Origin: Oopsacas minuta | Taxonomy: Eukaryota; Porifera; Hexactinellida; Lyssacinosida; Leucopsacidae | Assembly: GCA_024704765.1 (NCBI GenBank) | Contig: JAKMXF010000354.1 | Location: forward strand, 1,032,099 to 1,096,098 | Reading direction: 5' to 3' | DNA: 64,000 nt | Part shown: positions 1 through 11,595 of the stretch, in pieces | Position numbering within the stretch: the first letter of the stretch is position 1 | How the letters are laid out: each line of letters opens with the position of its first letter | Made by a program: the position numbers and the translations under genes | The notes under the pieces: generated by a model | What the model was told of the DNA's origin: nothing | Databases searched by the model: none | What the model saw: only the letters and a program-made list of their open reading frames with translations

Positions 1-3000
1 AGGAGGATAATCTGTACTAAAGGCTCTGTCCATAATCTTGCATAAGGTTGGAATACCTGCGGTCTGTTGATGACTATCTTTGCAATGAATAGCCTGATGT
101 TGGTATGTGTAGATCCTTCTGTTAGCTTAGTGTGTAGTATCAGCATCCATTGAGGAAGGTCTGAGGGAGAGCTTGGGTTGGAAGGAGGATCTGGATTGAT
201 CTTGTTGTGTTCCATATAATCCAGTACACGTAGAATAGCATGCATACAGGGGTTCCTATTAATATAATCTAACTCTAGTTTCTCTTCTGATACAACGTAC
301 ATGCCTTGAGGCTTTGGTTTGTGTTGATAGCGCAATCGTTTCTTGAATGAGAAGAACGAGGAAGACATAGAGAAGTCGTATTGAGATAGATCGCTCACTA
401 GACTACTGCTTGTCTGACTCAAATATAGAGAGGATAGGTATTTGTCCACGGGAGGAGGGGACATAGGGGGCGTATTGTCCGCCGAGCCTGACTTGAAGTT
501 GGATCTTATTGTTGTTAGTTTGTGACTCTGTTCCATGGGGTTATCCAGCATGACAGGAAACACTAAGTTTACATCTGTATTAATAATATTATCCCATAAC
601 ATTGATCCCTTAATGATGTCTTCTTTGAATAGGAATGTGCTATAGAAAGCCATCTTGGTCTGTGTACAAGTGATGATAGAGCAGATCAATTTGTAAGCGG
701 ATTGGTGGTACTCCAGTCTAATAACATTGAATGATTCACCCCTGTGGTCTTCTGATTTAGCCGCGTGAGCGGATTTGGTCGCAGCTTGAGTAAGCTCCTT
801 CCCGTTCTTAGGTGTCCCATTACAGTATAAAGTATTCAACTTACTGTCCATTGAGCTCAAATCATTGCAAGGCAATCGTATGTACAGCTTCTCTATAAAC
901 TCGAAAGCACATAGTTTGGATATCAACTGAGACTGGAAATGAGGATCGGATTGCCTGCATGGTTTACCTTCAACTATCTTCATCAAGCTTACAATATGTG
1001 ATTCATAGAATTCTCTGAAGCAGGCATCACTCGCATAAGTCAACATAGGAATGGTAAATCCAAGAGCAGCTGATTTCCTAGTTGTGTCGTTATACGATCC
1101 TTCATCTGAGTAGATTTGGAAGTAAAGGTCCAAGGCATTCTTTGCAATCAGAGGGGAAGCTTTCTCAATGAAATCTTGATAAGCCCCGAGTATCGTGACA
1201 CCGTATATATGTTTTTCCTGTCTACACACAACAGGAAGTAACACCTCTAGCATAAGGGTGCTATCAGGGTTGGATCCCATGGCAGCTAGCATTCTGTCTA
1301 TTGCAGTGATATACTCCTCACGAGCTGTGCTTCCTACAGCTAACTCTGTAGAGTAGAGAGGGAAATTGCTCTGTATATAATCGCTGAGTGCTGACTTTAG
1401 CTTACCTCTGAACTCTTGTTTTCCCATACAAGCGGCGAGGAAGAAAGGTACGAGTGAGAGACACTGAGAGCGGAATGTAGGTAGGGTGTCAGCGTCCCCG
1501 ATTAATTGGGCGAATGAATCGAGGAGACAGTGAGATTTTGGGTATTCATTGAAGACATTTGTACTGAGAAGTCGTGTGAATTTGTTGAAAATGGTTAAGA
1601 AACAAGTCTTAGAATCCTGACTAGCTTTGGGGGAATACCAATCCTTGAGGCTAGGCCATAACTCAAGGAAGGAAGGTACCAGATCATTATTAACCTTGCA
1701 ATCTACTCGTTTGTCCAGTTTCTCACGGATAGAGTAGTCTAAGAGACTGTTTAGACACAGTACCACTAGGTTATTAGCTGAGGTATTTGCGTTTAGAATG
1801 GTTGAGAGATGTGTATAGCAATCTGAGAGGATAATCTGGTTAATGTGCTTTGAGAAGAGAGAGTATACAACTTCACCATTTGTACTGTTCGTATTTAGGC
1901 TGAGTATTTTCTCCAAGAACTCTTCTTTATTTGCTCCTAGCTTAGAGGCAAAGTTTACTAACAATCCTGCTAGGGTAACCTGTTGCGGTGATAGAGATAC
2001 GAATACAGAGTTATCAGTTAGAGTTACAAGACTTATGACTAAGTTAATTATCCTATTCGGTAATTCAGACGGAGTCTTCTCGTATTGACTATACAGCCCT
2101 GTGTTATATAGCTGAATATACCCATTTATCAGTGTTATCAAACTGGAAACGTTGTCTTCCTCGATAGACAAGTTCTGGGATATATCGTACTCCTGACTAG
2201 ACAGAACTTTCTCTGTTGTCTCTGCTAAAACAACCTTAGCCTCTACTGAGAGACAATCCATCATAGCTTGACAAGTTTCCATAGTGTATTGAGACAGCTT
2301 ATTTGCTAGAGTTAGGTTGCCAGTGTTGAAGCCAAGCTTAGACGGACATAAAATTGAAACTAACACTACAGTCATCAGCCGTTCTGACCAGAATGCCAGG
2401 GGTATAGCGTGCAGATGATTAGAGAAATTTTTAAGCAGCGCAGATAATAGTTGTATCAACTTAACCACCACCAAACTCCGTAAATTATTGAAGAGATCTG
2501 TCTCTCTCGGAGTGAAAGAAGTTGTAGAAGTAGACTCAAAGCATGTTGTACAAGCTACGATATCACTGAAGGCTAATGAGGAACAGAAGAACCCGATAGA
2601 TTCAAAAAGCATTGAATTAGGCTCTGTCTTAGCTGTGAATAATTGTGTCGGTGTGAACAACTTTTTCTTAAATATCCAACAATAACAATCCAAAGCTGCT
2701 ATCAAACTTTCAAGCCAAATTTCTACTGCCCTGAGAGAGAACTGAGTTCCTTTCAAGACAGAATTTTTTAGAATGCCTCTACTATCAGAGCCCCCACGCT
2801 CGAATCTAGTAGTGAAGTATCCGATACCCTTCTCATTCTCTATTATTTCCTTCTCCACCCATTCCACAGGGGTCTTACTATCACTAACCAGGGGACTAAA
2901 CTCACAGAACAGGTGCATGCAGGACTCTCTGAATGCCGTCTCTGTCGATCCTACATTGCTCAGGGCAAATGAGACTATTCCGTGTAGAGTAGCTACTTTC

Positions 3001-6000
3001 AATCCTTTAGGAGTCTTCCTGTCTTTTGAAACTTGGTTGAATTGTGTCCGTTTGGCGTGTATAATCCTCTCAAGGTGTGAAATAACTTTTTGTATTTCAG
3101 TTTGTATTCCCAGAAACTCAGAATCTCTGTGAGATTGTCTGAGACTAGACAGGTATGTGATGAGTGTTTCTATAGTGAATATATTCACCAGCACAGCCTC
3201 CTCCCTGAACACGGTGTATAGTTTATTGAATGCCAGAGCAGCCCCTAGTCTACGGAAGGCGTTAGGATGTAGAGCCATGCTGTAGAGACGTTTGAGGAGA
3301 GACTTGGCATTTCCTGAGCTCTGTTCTTGCTGCTTTTTGGATGTCTGTTTGATTGACCACGCTAAGAACTCCTTAACACAAACTGCGGAGAAATCTCTCA
3401 ATGCTGTATTCGAGGTATCTTCTAATCCGCTAAGAATTGCATTCAATAACTCAATGGTATCTGGACTCTCAAATGTCTTGTTACCCGTGAACCAATGTAT
3501 AGTTTGGAGGGTCAGGGGACGGAACAGCTGTACGCTCACCTCCTCTACATCACACCCTAGTTTCAACATAGCAGGAAAGATATGTGAATAGAGCCTACGC
3601 TGTGGAGATCTCTTCTTAACTGTGTCAGGTTGAGTAGCAGAATATCCTATCATGTATATTGTTATAGCATGTAACAGCTCGCATGCACATACCTTGCTCT
3701 GTCTGTCACTGGAGTGTAGAGCTAGATCTATGACACGAGGGAGAAATGGATCCAAATATATAACAGGTTTGATGTCCTGGAAGGGGATCATGTATTTCAG
3801 ATGTAAAGAAGTGTCCCATGAAATGAGGTGAGGATTTGGACCTCTACTAATGAGGAATGAGTTCGTTTGTCCCCCAAGAGACCCGAGGAACAGCACAATA
3901 CGATGTCTTATCTTAGACAGCTGAGAGGACAGGTCACGTACTTCACTCTTGGTATCAGCTGTTCGGAGCTGCTTAGCAGACATTTTACTGAACCTCTTAC
4001 TGCCACTTAACGCGGTTATAAGTGCTCTCTCATTTGAAAGAGATTCAGCACCGGCATCAGCTGACGTGGTGAGATAGTCATTGAGTGCGGGGAGGATATC
4101 TGGTATGTGTTTGAGTATCACGTCAGATTGTAGAGTTAATAACCATTCTTCTAGAGTGTCAAGAGCAGTCTCTGCTAGTGGCAAATGGCTTAAACCAACT
4201 TCAAATGCTTTCTTGATAGCAGGTATAACAGCTGGAAAGTCCCTCTCTACAATCTGTATAGGGAATGAAAGAATGAGATGAAGAGAGGCTGCTAGCATTT
4301 CTCCTTTGAGCTGCGAAAGAGTTAATAACTGTTCGGAGAGGAATTTTTTGAAAAGTATAAAAGCATCAAAATGTAATGTCTCTTGTTCAATCTCCATTCT
4401 GTCCTCGTTATCGAAGTATTTTAGTTTCCTACAGACAGACATACAAGTAGTGAGGAGCTTTAGAAACCCAGAGACATGAGGATATGTGTGTGACAGTATT
4501 ATTAACATCCTGCCGAACGGTAGCACCCAATGAGAGAACATTTCTAGTTGTGCTGAGGGTAAGAGCTCTCCTGTGAAGTCTACAAGGTTCAAAAAGAATT
4601 GATACTCATTCGGGTTCTTAGGTTGTAGAGTTGTGAGATCATCTAGACTATTTGTCAATTCAGAATCCTGTGTAGAGGTTGTAGACTCAGTAGAAAGATC
4701 CAATTTATCAAGGATCAATAGGATAGCATGGATAACTTCATCGTATATGACTCTATACATTCCTTCTGCGTTAGGAAAGTCTAGTAAGAGAACTGCTACT
4801 GTTGGTGTACGTTGAGGATCGATCAGGTTAAGCCAGAGGGGTAGAAAGTCCTGGTACGTGCTGTCTCTCGCAGGGAGGAGGAGGTCTCCCTCGTTCTCAG
4901 GTTCTGAGGTAGCCTCTAGCGGTAGGATCTGACTAGGGAGAGCATGGGTACAGGTGAACAGTAGTCCCTAGGGTGCAAAATATAAATTCAGTAAACAGTT
5001 GGTAAATTGAATCCTCACTTGGTAGATAATGTTCTGTAAAAGTTTCTTTAACATTGTCTGTGAAGAGATGAGGGATAGAAGGGCACGAGAGAGAGAAGTA
5101 AAGGCAGGCTTCTGGTGTTTGGGAATTATTCTAGGGAAAAATTCGAACAGCATTATGATCAGCTGTTCCAGACAGGTGCCAAATGATTGATTGACACATC
5201 CCAGTTCTTTGGCTATACTAGCGAATGCCTCAAGGAAGGAAGGGAGTTGGTATACCCTCTCGGAAGCACTGTCTTCATTCTGAATTATCAGTAACTTGTC
5301 CGAGCGTCTGACTATCTCATTGACTAGCGTTTCAACTTCTTTAGGTTTTAGGAAGTGACTGCATGCACTGGCGAAGTACCCATACCCCCTAACAGATATC
5401 CCCACCTTCTTAGTAGAACTAGAAAGATCATGTAGAATGTTACGAAATTGTTTTATGAAATACATTAGGAGAGATTTGCAGAGAGCTTGATCTGTGTCGG
5501 GCGCTTCTAAGAAGTGTTGTGATATTTGGTAGAGGAAACTCTCCAGAGCTGATAAGCCATCATGTCTATAGATAATACGAATGGCTATATGCCTTATGTG
5601 TCACATCCATAAAATGTATACTAACTTTATATTTAGAATCTCATCTTAATTAAATTAGCTATTACTGTCTCTTAATTCACATAATCACACAAATCTCATA
5701 ACACTCACTTAAGTTCCTTATTGTTGTGATCCAGTAGCTGTAGAAGGAAAAGGAATGTAGCTTGATAATCCGCGACTAGAAAAGGTCTAAATTGAGCTCC
5801 ATGTTGTGCTAGGAGTTTCAGACCCGCTCGTTGCACCTCGTATCTTGTCAGTGGTACCTGGGGGTCCGCCGCTTTCCTAGCGTATGAATAAATATCTTTA
5901 GCATACCTACTTCCTTCCTCTGCACTCTTCGAGAATGATCGGAGATAATGGGTTAATCCCCGGAGACACCCGGCTATTACTGGCATGTCAGGACCTTTCT

Positions 6001-8271
6001 TACTATCCATCTGACTCTTTAATACGCCTAGTACGATTCAAAATTGAAAATTATACACTCTACACCCGTGATCTCAACACACGGATATATGAAATTACCC
6101 ACTTTATCGAGGTGTGAAGTTGTACGAATATGGTACCAAAATTTGGTGAAATAAACAATTTCAATAATAGTTAACAAACCCAGGAACAGAGTGACTAATC
6201 TATCCTCTATAGTAGTAGCTAACAGATAGTAACATTCAGCTAACTTCCCCAAGAGTTCATAGAGACTTCCTCTAGCTCCAGAGGACAGTTTAGTACTCTC
6301 ATGAAGTGCTGTGTTAAGACAACGGTCCAGTAGGTGTTGGACCCTCTCTTGCGGACCTAGGGGTAGCTTCTTGTCCAAGAGGACAAGTAGTAGGTCCAAT
6401 GATATCATCCTTACCTATAGAGTTTGTAGCTCATACCAGTTCCTCAATAAATTCGAAAACAAACAACAAACAAACAAATAAATAAATAATTCTATGCACA
6501 AAAGTATTTCTAACTTCAATGCCCCTGAGGTAAGTCCGGTAATCCTGCTAATAAGTATCAGATTTCAGATTGACCAATTACCAAATGAATGTATCCAATA
6601 ACAAATTACTGAGCTCTAAAGCGCTGCTGTGGATAGGAGCTAGCGGGGGACTAGCAGCAGCAATGTCTACAGCTATTCATCAGCCTCTCATACAGCTTAA
6701 GACACACATGCAGAGACCTGGGTTCAGACTGGGAGCCTTCCTCCAGCTGAGTAGACGCTACCCTGCTAAGACCCTATATGGAGGATTATTCCAGAGGATG
6801 CTAATCATTATGCCAGAGAAAGCATTCAAGATGCAGGGGTAGGTTGCTAGGATACTATATCTATAGAATGGTATGTGTGTACTTATGGAAACCTAATGGT
6901 CATATCTAGGCTGATATTCTATTTTAGTTTTTGTATTATCCCTAATTATGTATGCTAAATTAGACCGATGAGACCCGTCAAATTCCCAGGTGACCTCTGG
7001 ATTAGCGGTCATTTTATTGGAATCCATATACGACAGTAGAGGGGCCACAGAATCTCAAAATTTGTATTACAGTATATGGGGGGGTCTATAGAATATGTCA
7101 AATTGGTTTAGGTTGGGAATGTCTTGTGTTATATTTATGAATAAATGACAGATATGAATCAACTCGTTCTTTATTCGAGAGGAGAACAGACCAGAGGCTA
7201 TCCTACAAAGTAATGAAATGGTTTGTGAGTGGAGGAATTGCTGGAGTTTGTACCGCAATGCTTAACAGTCCTTCTGAGCTAATATCAATACAAGCTACTG
7301 TGTGGAGGAACTCTCTACGAGATATCCTCCAGGAGAGAGGGTTTACGTTCTTATATACCGGCTGGACAGCTTGTCTATGCAGGGAAGTTGTATTCGGATG
7401 CATTTTCTTCCCGTCAAGACACCTAGCTCAGCTACAACTAGAATGCTGGAGAGGTGAGGAGGCTACGAACATGGACAAGTACCAGGCGGGACTATTCAGT
7501 GGGGTCTTAGCCTCATTTTCTACGACACCTTTTGATGTTATGAAGACTAGAATGCAATCAATTAACATCAGAGAGGGCAATAAATTGTCAGTACGGGGAG
7601 TGTTTGTATTTATTATCCAGAAGGAAGGGGTGAGATCCCTGTGGAGAGGTGTTGTACCGAGATTGATAGCAGTCCCTTCTCATCTGTCCTTCTTCTACCT
7701 CTGCTTTGAATTACTCGCCAGGAATTAAAGTTTGTAGTTATTTATTTATTTGTAAATATAGAGAAATTAAAATAGTTGAATTCAAGGATAATTTGTAAAA
7801 TTGGAATAGTAGTTACCCATAGGGCAAGGGGACAATACTTGGGGCTCTCCAGATCCCACTTTACCCAACAATAACTTGTAAACTACTAAAGTCCAATTAA
7901 CCATAGGCAATGCCTGAACATACTTTTCCTAGTCTAGCCCTTGAGAATACGGAAAGCGCCGTCTCTCTCAGGTCGGGGCTATAATTACTCGCTCTGTCTT
8001 CCAGTCTGCGTACAAATGCGATCAGAAATTTGAAAGCAAATTCCAAAGCCTCAGAGAATTCGTCAAGGTCTGCAACTTGTTTTACAAACACGAGAATACC
8101 AGTTTCAGGAGAGAAGAGAGATGAGAGGCAGAGATCAAGTTGTTCGTCAGGGAGGTCATAGCAGAGGGGGAACAAATCTTGTGCCAATTGTTTACCCTCC
8201 TCTCCTCTACGGGGGTGTGAAGATTTGAGGAGAAGGAGCAGAGAAGACAAGGTGTTGGTCAGGGCATCCAT
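1..8271 (-). CDS. PRKDC: DNA-dependent protein kinase catalytic subunit, N-terminal part (3' end beyond window)
   Basis: DNA-PKcs is the PI3K-like kinase recruited by Ku to double-strand breaks in non-homologous end joining. Five exons can be placed: 8271-7924, 6414-6180, 6027-5709, 5565-5019 and 4967 to beyond 1, all GT/AG and phase-consistent (exons 1-4 = 483 codons). The last exon is open for at least 4967 nt, giving about 2138 residues in the window, all helical HEAT-repeat region; the FAT and kinase domains lie outside. Family-typical stretches include LVFVKQ near residue 55, LSALESFL, SIRGYGYFA-like (here SVRGYGYFA), VYQLPSFLEA, FLGSLGGQ, LHPNAFRRLGAALAFN and, near the edge, NIRLFIAKIVINRPQVFQPYA. 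Identification is from similarity to vertebrate DNA-PKcs along the whole length. Intron 1 (7923-6415) holds a mitochondrial carrier gene on the other strand. Plus-strand ORFs across 1843-4815 are shadows. Confidence 0.93.
6570..7728 (+). CDS. Mitochondrial carrier (SLC25) family protein, nested in PRKDC intron 1
   Basis: Two exons, 6570-6838 and 7182-7728 (donor GTAGGT at 6839, acceptor AG at 7180-7181), sum to 816 nt, 271 residues, a little short for SLC25 carriers (about 300). Three carrier repeats are visible. The third has the canonical signature PFDVMKTRMQ; the first is degenerate (PLIQLKTHMQ, Q in place of the acidic residue) and the second more so (PSELISIQ, lacking the basic residue). 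The stretch MPEKAFKMQ after repeat 1 resembles the PEKAIKL segment of the aspartate/glutamate and glutamate carriers, but the substrate cannot be assigned. It would act in the inner mitochondrial membrane. The whole gene lies antisense inside PRKDC intron 1. The exon junction is my reading of splice sites and phase; the degenerate second repeat may indicate altered transport. Confidence 0.82.
7010..7130. repeat. Interspersed repeat (family C, hAT-like MITE fragment) in carrier intron
   Basis: The stretch CCACAGAATCTCAAAAT followed by ATTACAGT-ATATGGG matches segments near 27755 and 61917, where it lies between ends reading GGTTCCCAACC and GGTTTCCAACC. The copy here ends near TTTAGGTTGGGAATG. 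It occupies the single intron of the carrier gene. Family assignment to hAT-like non-autonomous elements is inferred from the end sequence style only. Confidence 0.55.
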
Positions 8272-8349
8272 CCACTCTAAAACATAGGAATCATAATATC
8301 ATATATCCATGGTTCGTAGATTCGTGAATGTTGGATTGGAATTTGGAGC

Positions 8350-8353
8350 AAAA
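8350..8353 (-). terminator. RNA polymerase III oligo-T terminator of tRNA-Ala
   Basis: Four Ts on the minus strand (aaaa at 8350-8353) begin four bases past the tRNA discriminator base, the usual Pol III stop. Confidence 0.7.
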
Positions 8354-8356
8354 GAA

Positions 8357-8428
8357 TGGAGGAGCGGGGTATCGAACCCCGGGCCTTTCGAATGCAAATC
8401 GAACGCTCTACCACTGAGCTACACCCCC
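8357..8428 (-). tRNA. tRNA-Ala (anticodon UGC)
   Basis: A 72-nt cloverleaf reads on the minus strand from GGGGGTG at 8428 to CTCCTCC plus discriminator A at 8357. The A box (TAGCTCAGTGGTAGAGC) and B box (GGTTCGATACC) are intact. The anticodon loop TTTGCAT sits between stems TTCGA and TCGAA, giving UGC. The acceptor stem carries the G3:U70 pair that is the alanine identity element. Pair 6-67 is a T-T mismatch. It lies between the PRKDC start and the 3' end of the TRP-like gene, with an oligo-T stop just downstream. Confidence 0.95.
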
Positions 8429-8652
8429 GACAATAATATAATAGTTCTTTTGTTGTAAATTATCAGTAAATATGGAAAAAAATTGTAGAAAAACTAGCCA
8501 AAGACAAATGTCTATATATGGGCATGTTCTTAATAGTCAGTGGCACCTTGCCAACAGGCACGGCTGGGACAAGTCCTCCTTGGGCACAGGACCCACCCCT
8601 TTACCCCAACAGCTGATTATATATAGCATATACAATAATAAAAGATAAATGA

Positions 8653-8653
8653 C

Positions 8654-8728
<75 letters not shown>
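8653..8728. repeat. (AAT)n microsatellite
   Basis: About 25 uninterrupted AAT units lie in the gap between the tRNA and the 3' end of the TRP-like gene. The rest of 8429-8764 is AT-rich, with a short GC-rich patch at 8540-8620; I see no gene in it. Confidence 0.95.
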
Positions 8729-8729
<1 letters not shown>

Positions 8730-8764
8730 CTTAAAGAATAAATATGACTTTAGAATAAATTAAT

Positions 8765-11161
8765 TTACTCTATGAGAATATTTATACATCTTAACACCTC
8801 GTCTAACTTCCTTTCTTGTACCTCCATTCGGTCTGTAAGTTCCTTTCTCAGGTCCGTGACAGCTTTCTCCAAAGCTCTAACGTAATCAATTTCGTGCCTT
8901 TTGTTAGAAAACAACCGATTATACTCCGATAAATAACGATCTCTTATTTTCCCTTTCTTCAAAATCATTTCCTTGGAATTATTGAGAAGATATTTGAGGC
9001 GGTTTAAAGAGTAAATAGACTTAGTTTGTATTCTATTTAGGAATCTCAGACTCCTGTATGTCGTGTACCTCATGGCATGCTGATTAATCCTCTTATAATT
9101 GCTAGATATCCTACCGACGAATAGAGACCGCATGACTAGGACAGTTAGGAAGGCAAACGACATGAACACGATAACCATTAACCAGTTGTAAACCTCCAGA
9201 TAATTGAATTTAATAATAGCCCCCTGTTCTACTAAGAGACGTAAGCCATTGAGTAACAACCAATAATATTCCCCGTCAAAGGAAGTCCGAACACTATCAT
9301 ACTTCCCAGAGGTGTTAAACAAATTTGGGTCGGGTGGAGGTGCTAAATATGAGATATAGAACATTCCAGAAAATTGGAAAAGTGGAATGAAGAATACGAT
9401 TAGGAATAAAATGCTGTCTTTCAGAGCTTCGTAAAGTGTTTGGAGATATGTACCGATTACAGGAATAACAACAATATGACGTAACAACAACAAGAAGCTG
9501 AAGAAGTAAACAAACACTGCAAAGATCGTTTGTATGTTTAGCACACTTGTGAACAAACTTGTTACTCGTAAACAGGCATAAACAAAACCGCTGGTAAGTA
9601 ACAAATAATCAACAGTGTTTGAACCGTCCGTGATGTATTCACGAACAGCTGATACGAACGACACAATGAACGAGTTATGTGTTGGATTCAATGAAGTGAT
9701 TTTGTGGGTGTCTCTGTCTAAGGACAGATATTTATTCTTGAAAATAATGCCAAGCTCCACCACTTCAAATATTGAGTGAAACAACCACCTTAGCAACACA
9801 TATACCTCACAAATATGTCTGAATATTTCAAGTGGAGTAGAAGAATTGTTTGAATTCATAGTTTTAACACCTAACAAGAATGTCACTGAGAGTGCCACTA
9901 AATAGACGAAGAGTTCAAGGAACATTACTGACAGGTACAGGTAACCATAGCGGATCATATAGTAGTCCACGTATCCTCGGAGGACAAGGGAGTCGTAGAG
10001 GGGTAGAGTGGGGTCTAGCTCACAGAGTAAACTCAGGAGCGTCTGGTTGGTCTTAGAGTCTATCGGCACAGAGTCGATAGGTTCCAGGTGGAGTCGGATC
10101 GTGTCCTCACTGGGTCGGGAGATTAGGGTATCAAGGAAGGAGTGAATAGTCTGTGTGTACCCCTGAGAGACTAGTTCACATATTGGGAGGAGGACATGAG
10201 GATACTCCCTCCGGTACCGTAGGACACAGTCTAGGATACTGTTAGCTACCTCCTCGTCCTTCGCGTAGAAGAATACTCCTCTGTTTTGTTTGTCTGTCGT
10301 TATCAGAGAGGCCTGTCTCCTAACCAGGAGTTCTATCACCTCCTGGTCACCTCGCCTAGCCGCGTATAAGAAACTCTGCCTGCCTGTTAAGCTGGGGTGC
10401 TCCACATTAGCCCCCTTGTCCAAGAGGGTCTCCGCCCATAATCTGTTACCGGCCTTGCAGGCGTATATGAGAGGGGTGCAACCTTTCTTGTCCTCAAGGT
10501 CTACGCCTGTCTCGGAGGGGATCAACAGCTCCAGGAGGGGGAGAGAGGGAGAGGAACCAACTGCACACATGTGACAGGGAAGTGCTCCGTCTCTGAACTT
10601 GACTAGACGACTGTCTGGTACCTTGAGGTCTAGATGAACGGTCCCTGACTGGATGGGGAGCTGCAAGAGATCAGGGTGCTTGCCCAGGAAGAGGGAAAGG
10701 AGAGGGAGACACGCATAGTAAGCGGACAGATGCACACAAGGAATCCCAAATAGTTCAAAAGCTGGATTAGCCCCCGTCTCAAATAAGAGGACAGCTACTG
10801 GTACATGATTATACCGACATGAGAACCACAGAGCAGTGTCCCTCTCCGTCTCCCCCTGGTGGGAGGGGAGGAGAGACCGGATTGTAGACTCGTCGCCTGA
10901 TTTAGCGGCTAGTACCAGCAGATCCTGTTTATACGTACAGGTTATTGTACGATACTTCTGGCCAGATTCTCCCTTCCAACTGTAATCCTCTGACATACTT
11001 ATAGAAGTATATTCCCCTGGGGGTGCGGATAGATGACACCTTGCATGCTCCAGGTTATCGGACAGTAAAGCGCTGGTAAGTTCGGACACGGGTTCGGACT
11101 GTGTCACAGGTATTACAGATAGTAGTGGAATAGCTTCTCCCATTGGAGCTACTTTACTCAT
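8765..11161 (-). CDS. Ankyrin-repeat TRP-like cation channel (TRPA/TRPV-type), intronless
   Basis: Single-exon protein of 798 residues if started at 11161 (MSKVAPMGEA). The frame extends upstream to 11284, but the extra 41 residues include a KQTNKQT stretch encoded by a simple repeat and are probably 5' UTR. Residues about 60-330 hold ankyrin-type repeats (for example GCTPLIYACKAGNRLWAETLLDKGAN). From about 400 there are six hydrophobic segments, then a pore-like loop (EYYWLLLNGLRLLVEQ, about 630), an S6-like helix (about 660-683) and a basic, coiled C-terminal tail. This order, ANK then six transmembrane segments, fits TRPA/TRPV channels in the plasma membrane; sequence similarity in the pore is weak, so the subfamily is open. 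It is divergent from the MTMR gene, 434 bp away. Confidence 0.75.
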   Translation of the reverse strand: MSKVAPMGEAIPLLSVIPVTQSEPVSELTSALLSDNLEHARCHLSAPPGEYTSISMSEDYSWKGESGQKYRTITCTYKQDLLVLAAKSGDESTIRSLLPSHQGETERDTALWFSCRYNHVPVAVLLFETGANPAFELFGIPCVHLSAYYACLPLLSLFLGKHPDLLQLPIQSGTVHLDLKVPDSRLVKFRDGALPCHMCAVGSSPSLPLLELLIPSETGVDLEDKKGCTPLIYACKAGNRLWAETLLDKGANVEHPSLTGRQSFLYAARRGDQEVIELLVRRQASLITTDKQNRGVFFYAKDEEVANSILDCVLRYRREYPHVLLPICELVSQGYTQTIHSFLDTLISRPSEDTIRLHLEPIDSVPIDSKTNQTLLSLLCELDPTLPLYDSLVLRGYVDYYMIRYGYLYLSVMFLELFVYLVALSVTFLLGVKTMNSNNSSTPLEIFRHICEVYVLLRWLFHSIFEVVELGIIFKNKYLSLDRDTHKITSLNPTHNSFIVSFVSAVREYITDGSNTVDYLLLTSGFVYACLRVTSLFTSVLNIQTIFAVFVYFFSFLLLLRHIVVIPVIGTYLQTLYEALKDSILFLIVFFIPLFQFSGMFYISYLAPPPDPNLFNTSGKYDSVRTSFDGEYYWLLLNGLRLLVEQGAIIKFNYLEVYNWLMVIVFMSFAFLTVLVMRSLFVGRISSNYKRINQHAMRYTTYRSLRFLNRIQTKSIYSLNRLKYLLNNSKEMILKKGKIRDRYLSEYNRLFSNKRHEIDYVRALEKAVTDLRKELTDRMEVQERKLDEVLRCINILIE

Positions 11162-11595
11162 TTCTAAAGATGAAAATAAATAAATTTCGAATTTGGGATG
11201 TGTTATGTCTGCAGTTTGTTTGTTTGTTTGTTTGCACAGATTTGAGATATGTATACTGTGCTCGAATTTACAAAATATATTCACGGCTATATGAAACCAA
11301 ATTTACTTTCATATGATAAAAAGCAAAATACCATTCACCAAAACCTATCTCCAAGCTCCACCTATATAACCACCCTCCCATTAGCATCATCTACAAATCC
11401 AAGAAACACAATAACACAAAAGGAATTCTAAGAATATGCAAGCGTATATGGTAACACGATCCCCTTGCGATAGAGTAGGTACTCGTCTGCCTTATATAAC
11501 CAAATATTCGACATGAAACTGCAAACATTTGAATTATTAATAACCTCTAATTGCGGTATTAACCTATACGCGGTTAGAACAGATATAAATACGCT
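11162..11595. promoter_or_regulatory. Intergenic region between two divergent genes (TRP-like and MTMR)
   Basis: 434 bp separate the two start codons, so the promoters of both genes must lie here or overlap the 5' UTRs. A GTTT-repeat lies at 11216-11235. No clear TATA box or other named element was seen. Confidence 0.5.

Noticed and set aside
1843-4815. Plus-strand ORFs of 60-119 codons over the left part of the window
   Set aside because: They run antisense to the very long PRKDC exon, which carries clear DNA-PKcs similarity; no domain likeness of their own.
11162-11284. N-terminal extension of the TRP-like protein to 11284
   Set aside because: The added residues are partly translated simple repeat (KQTNKQT) and lack similarity; ATG at 11161 begins a cleaner N-terminus.
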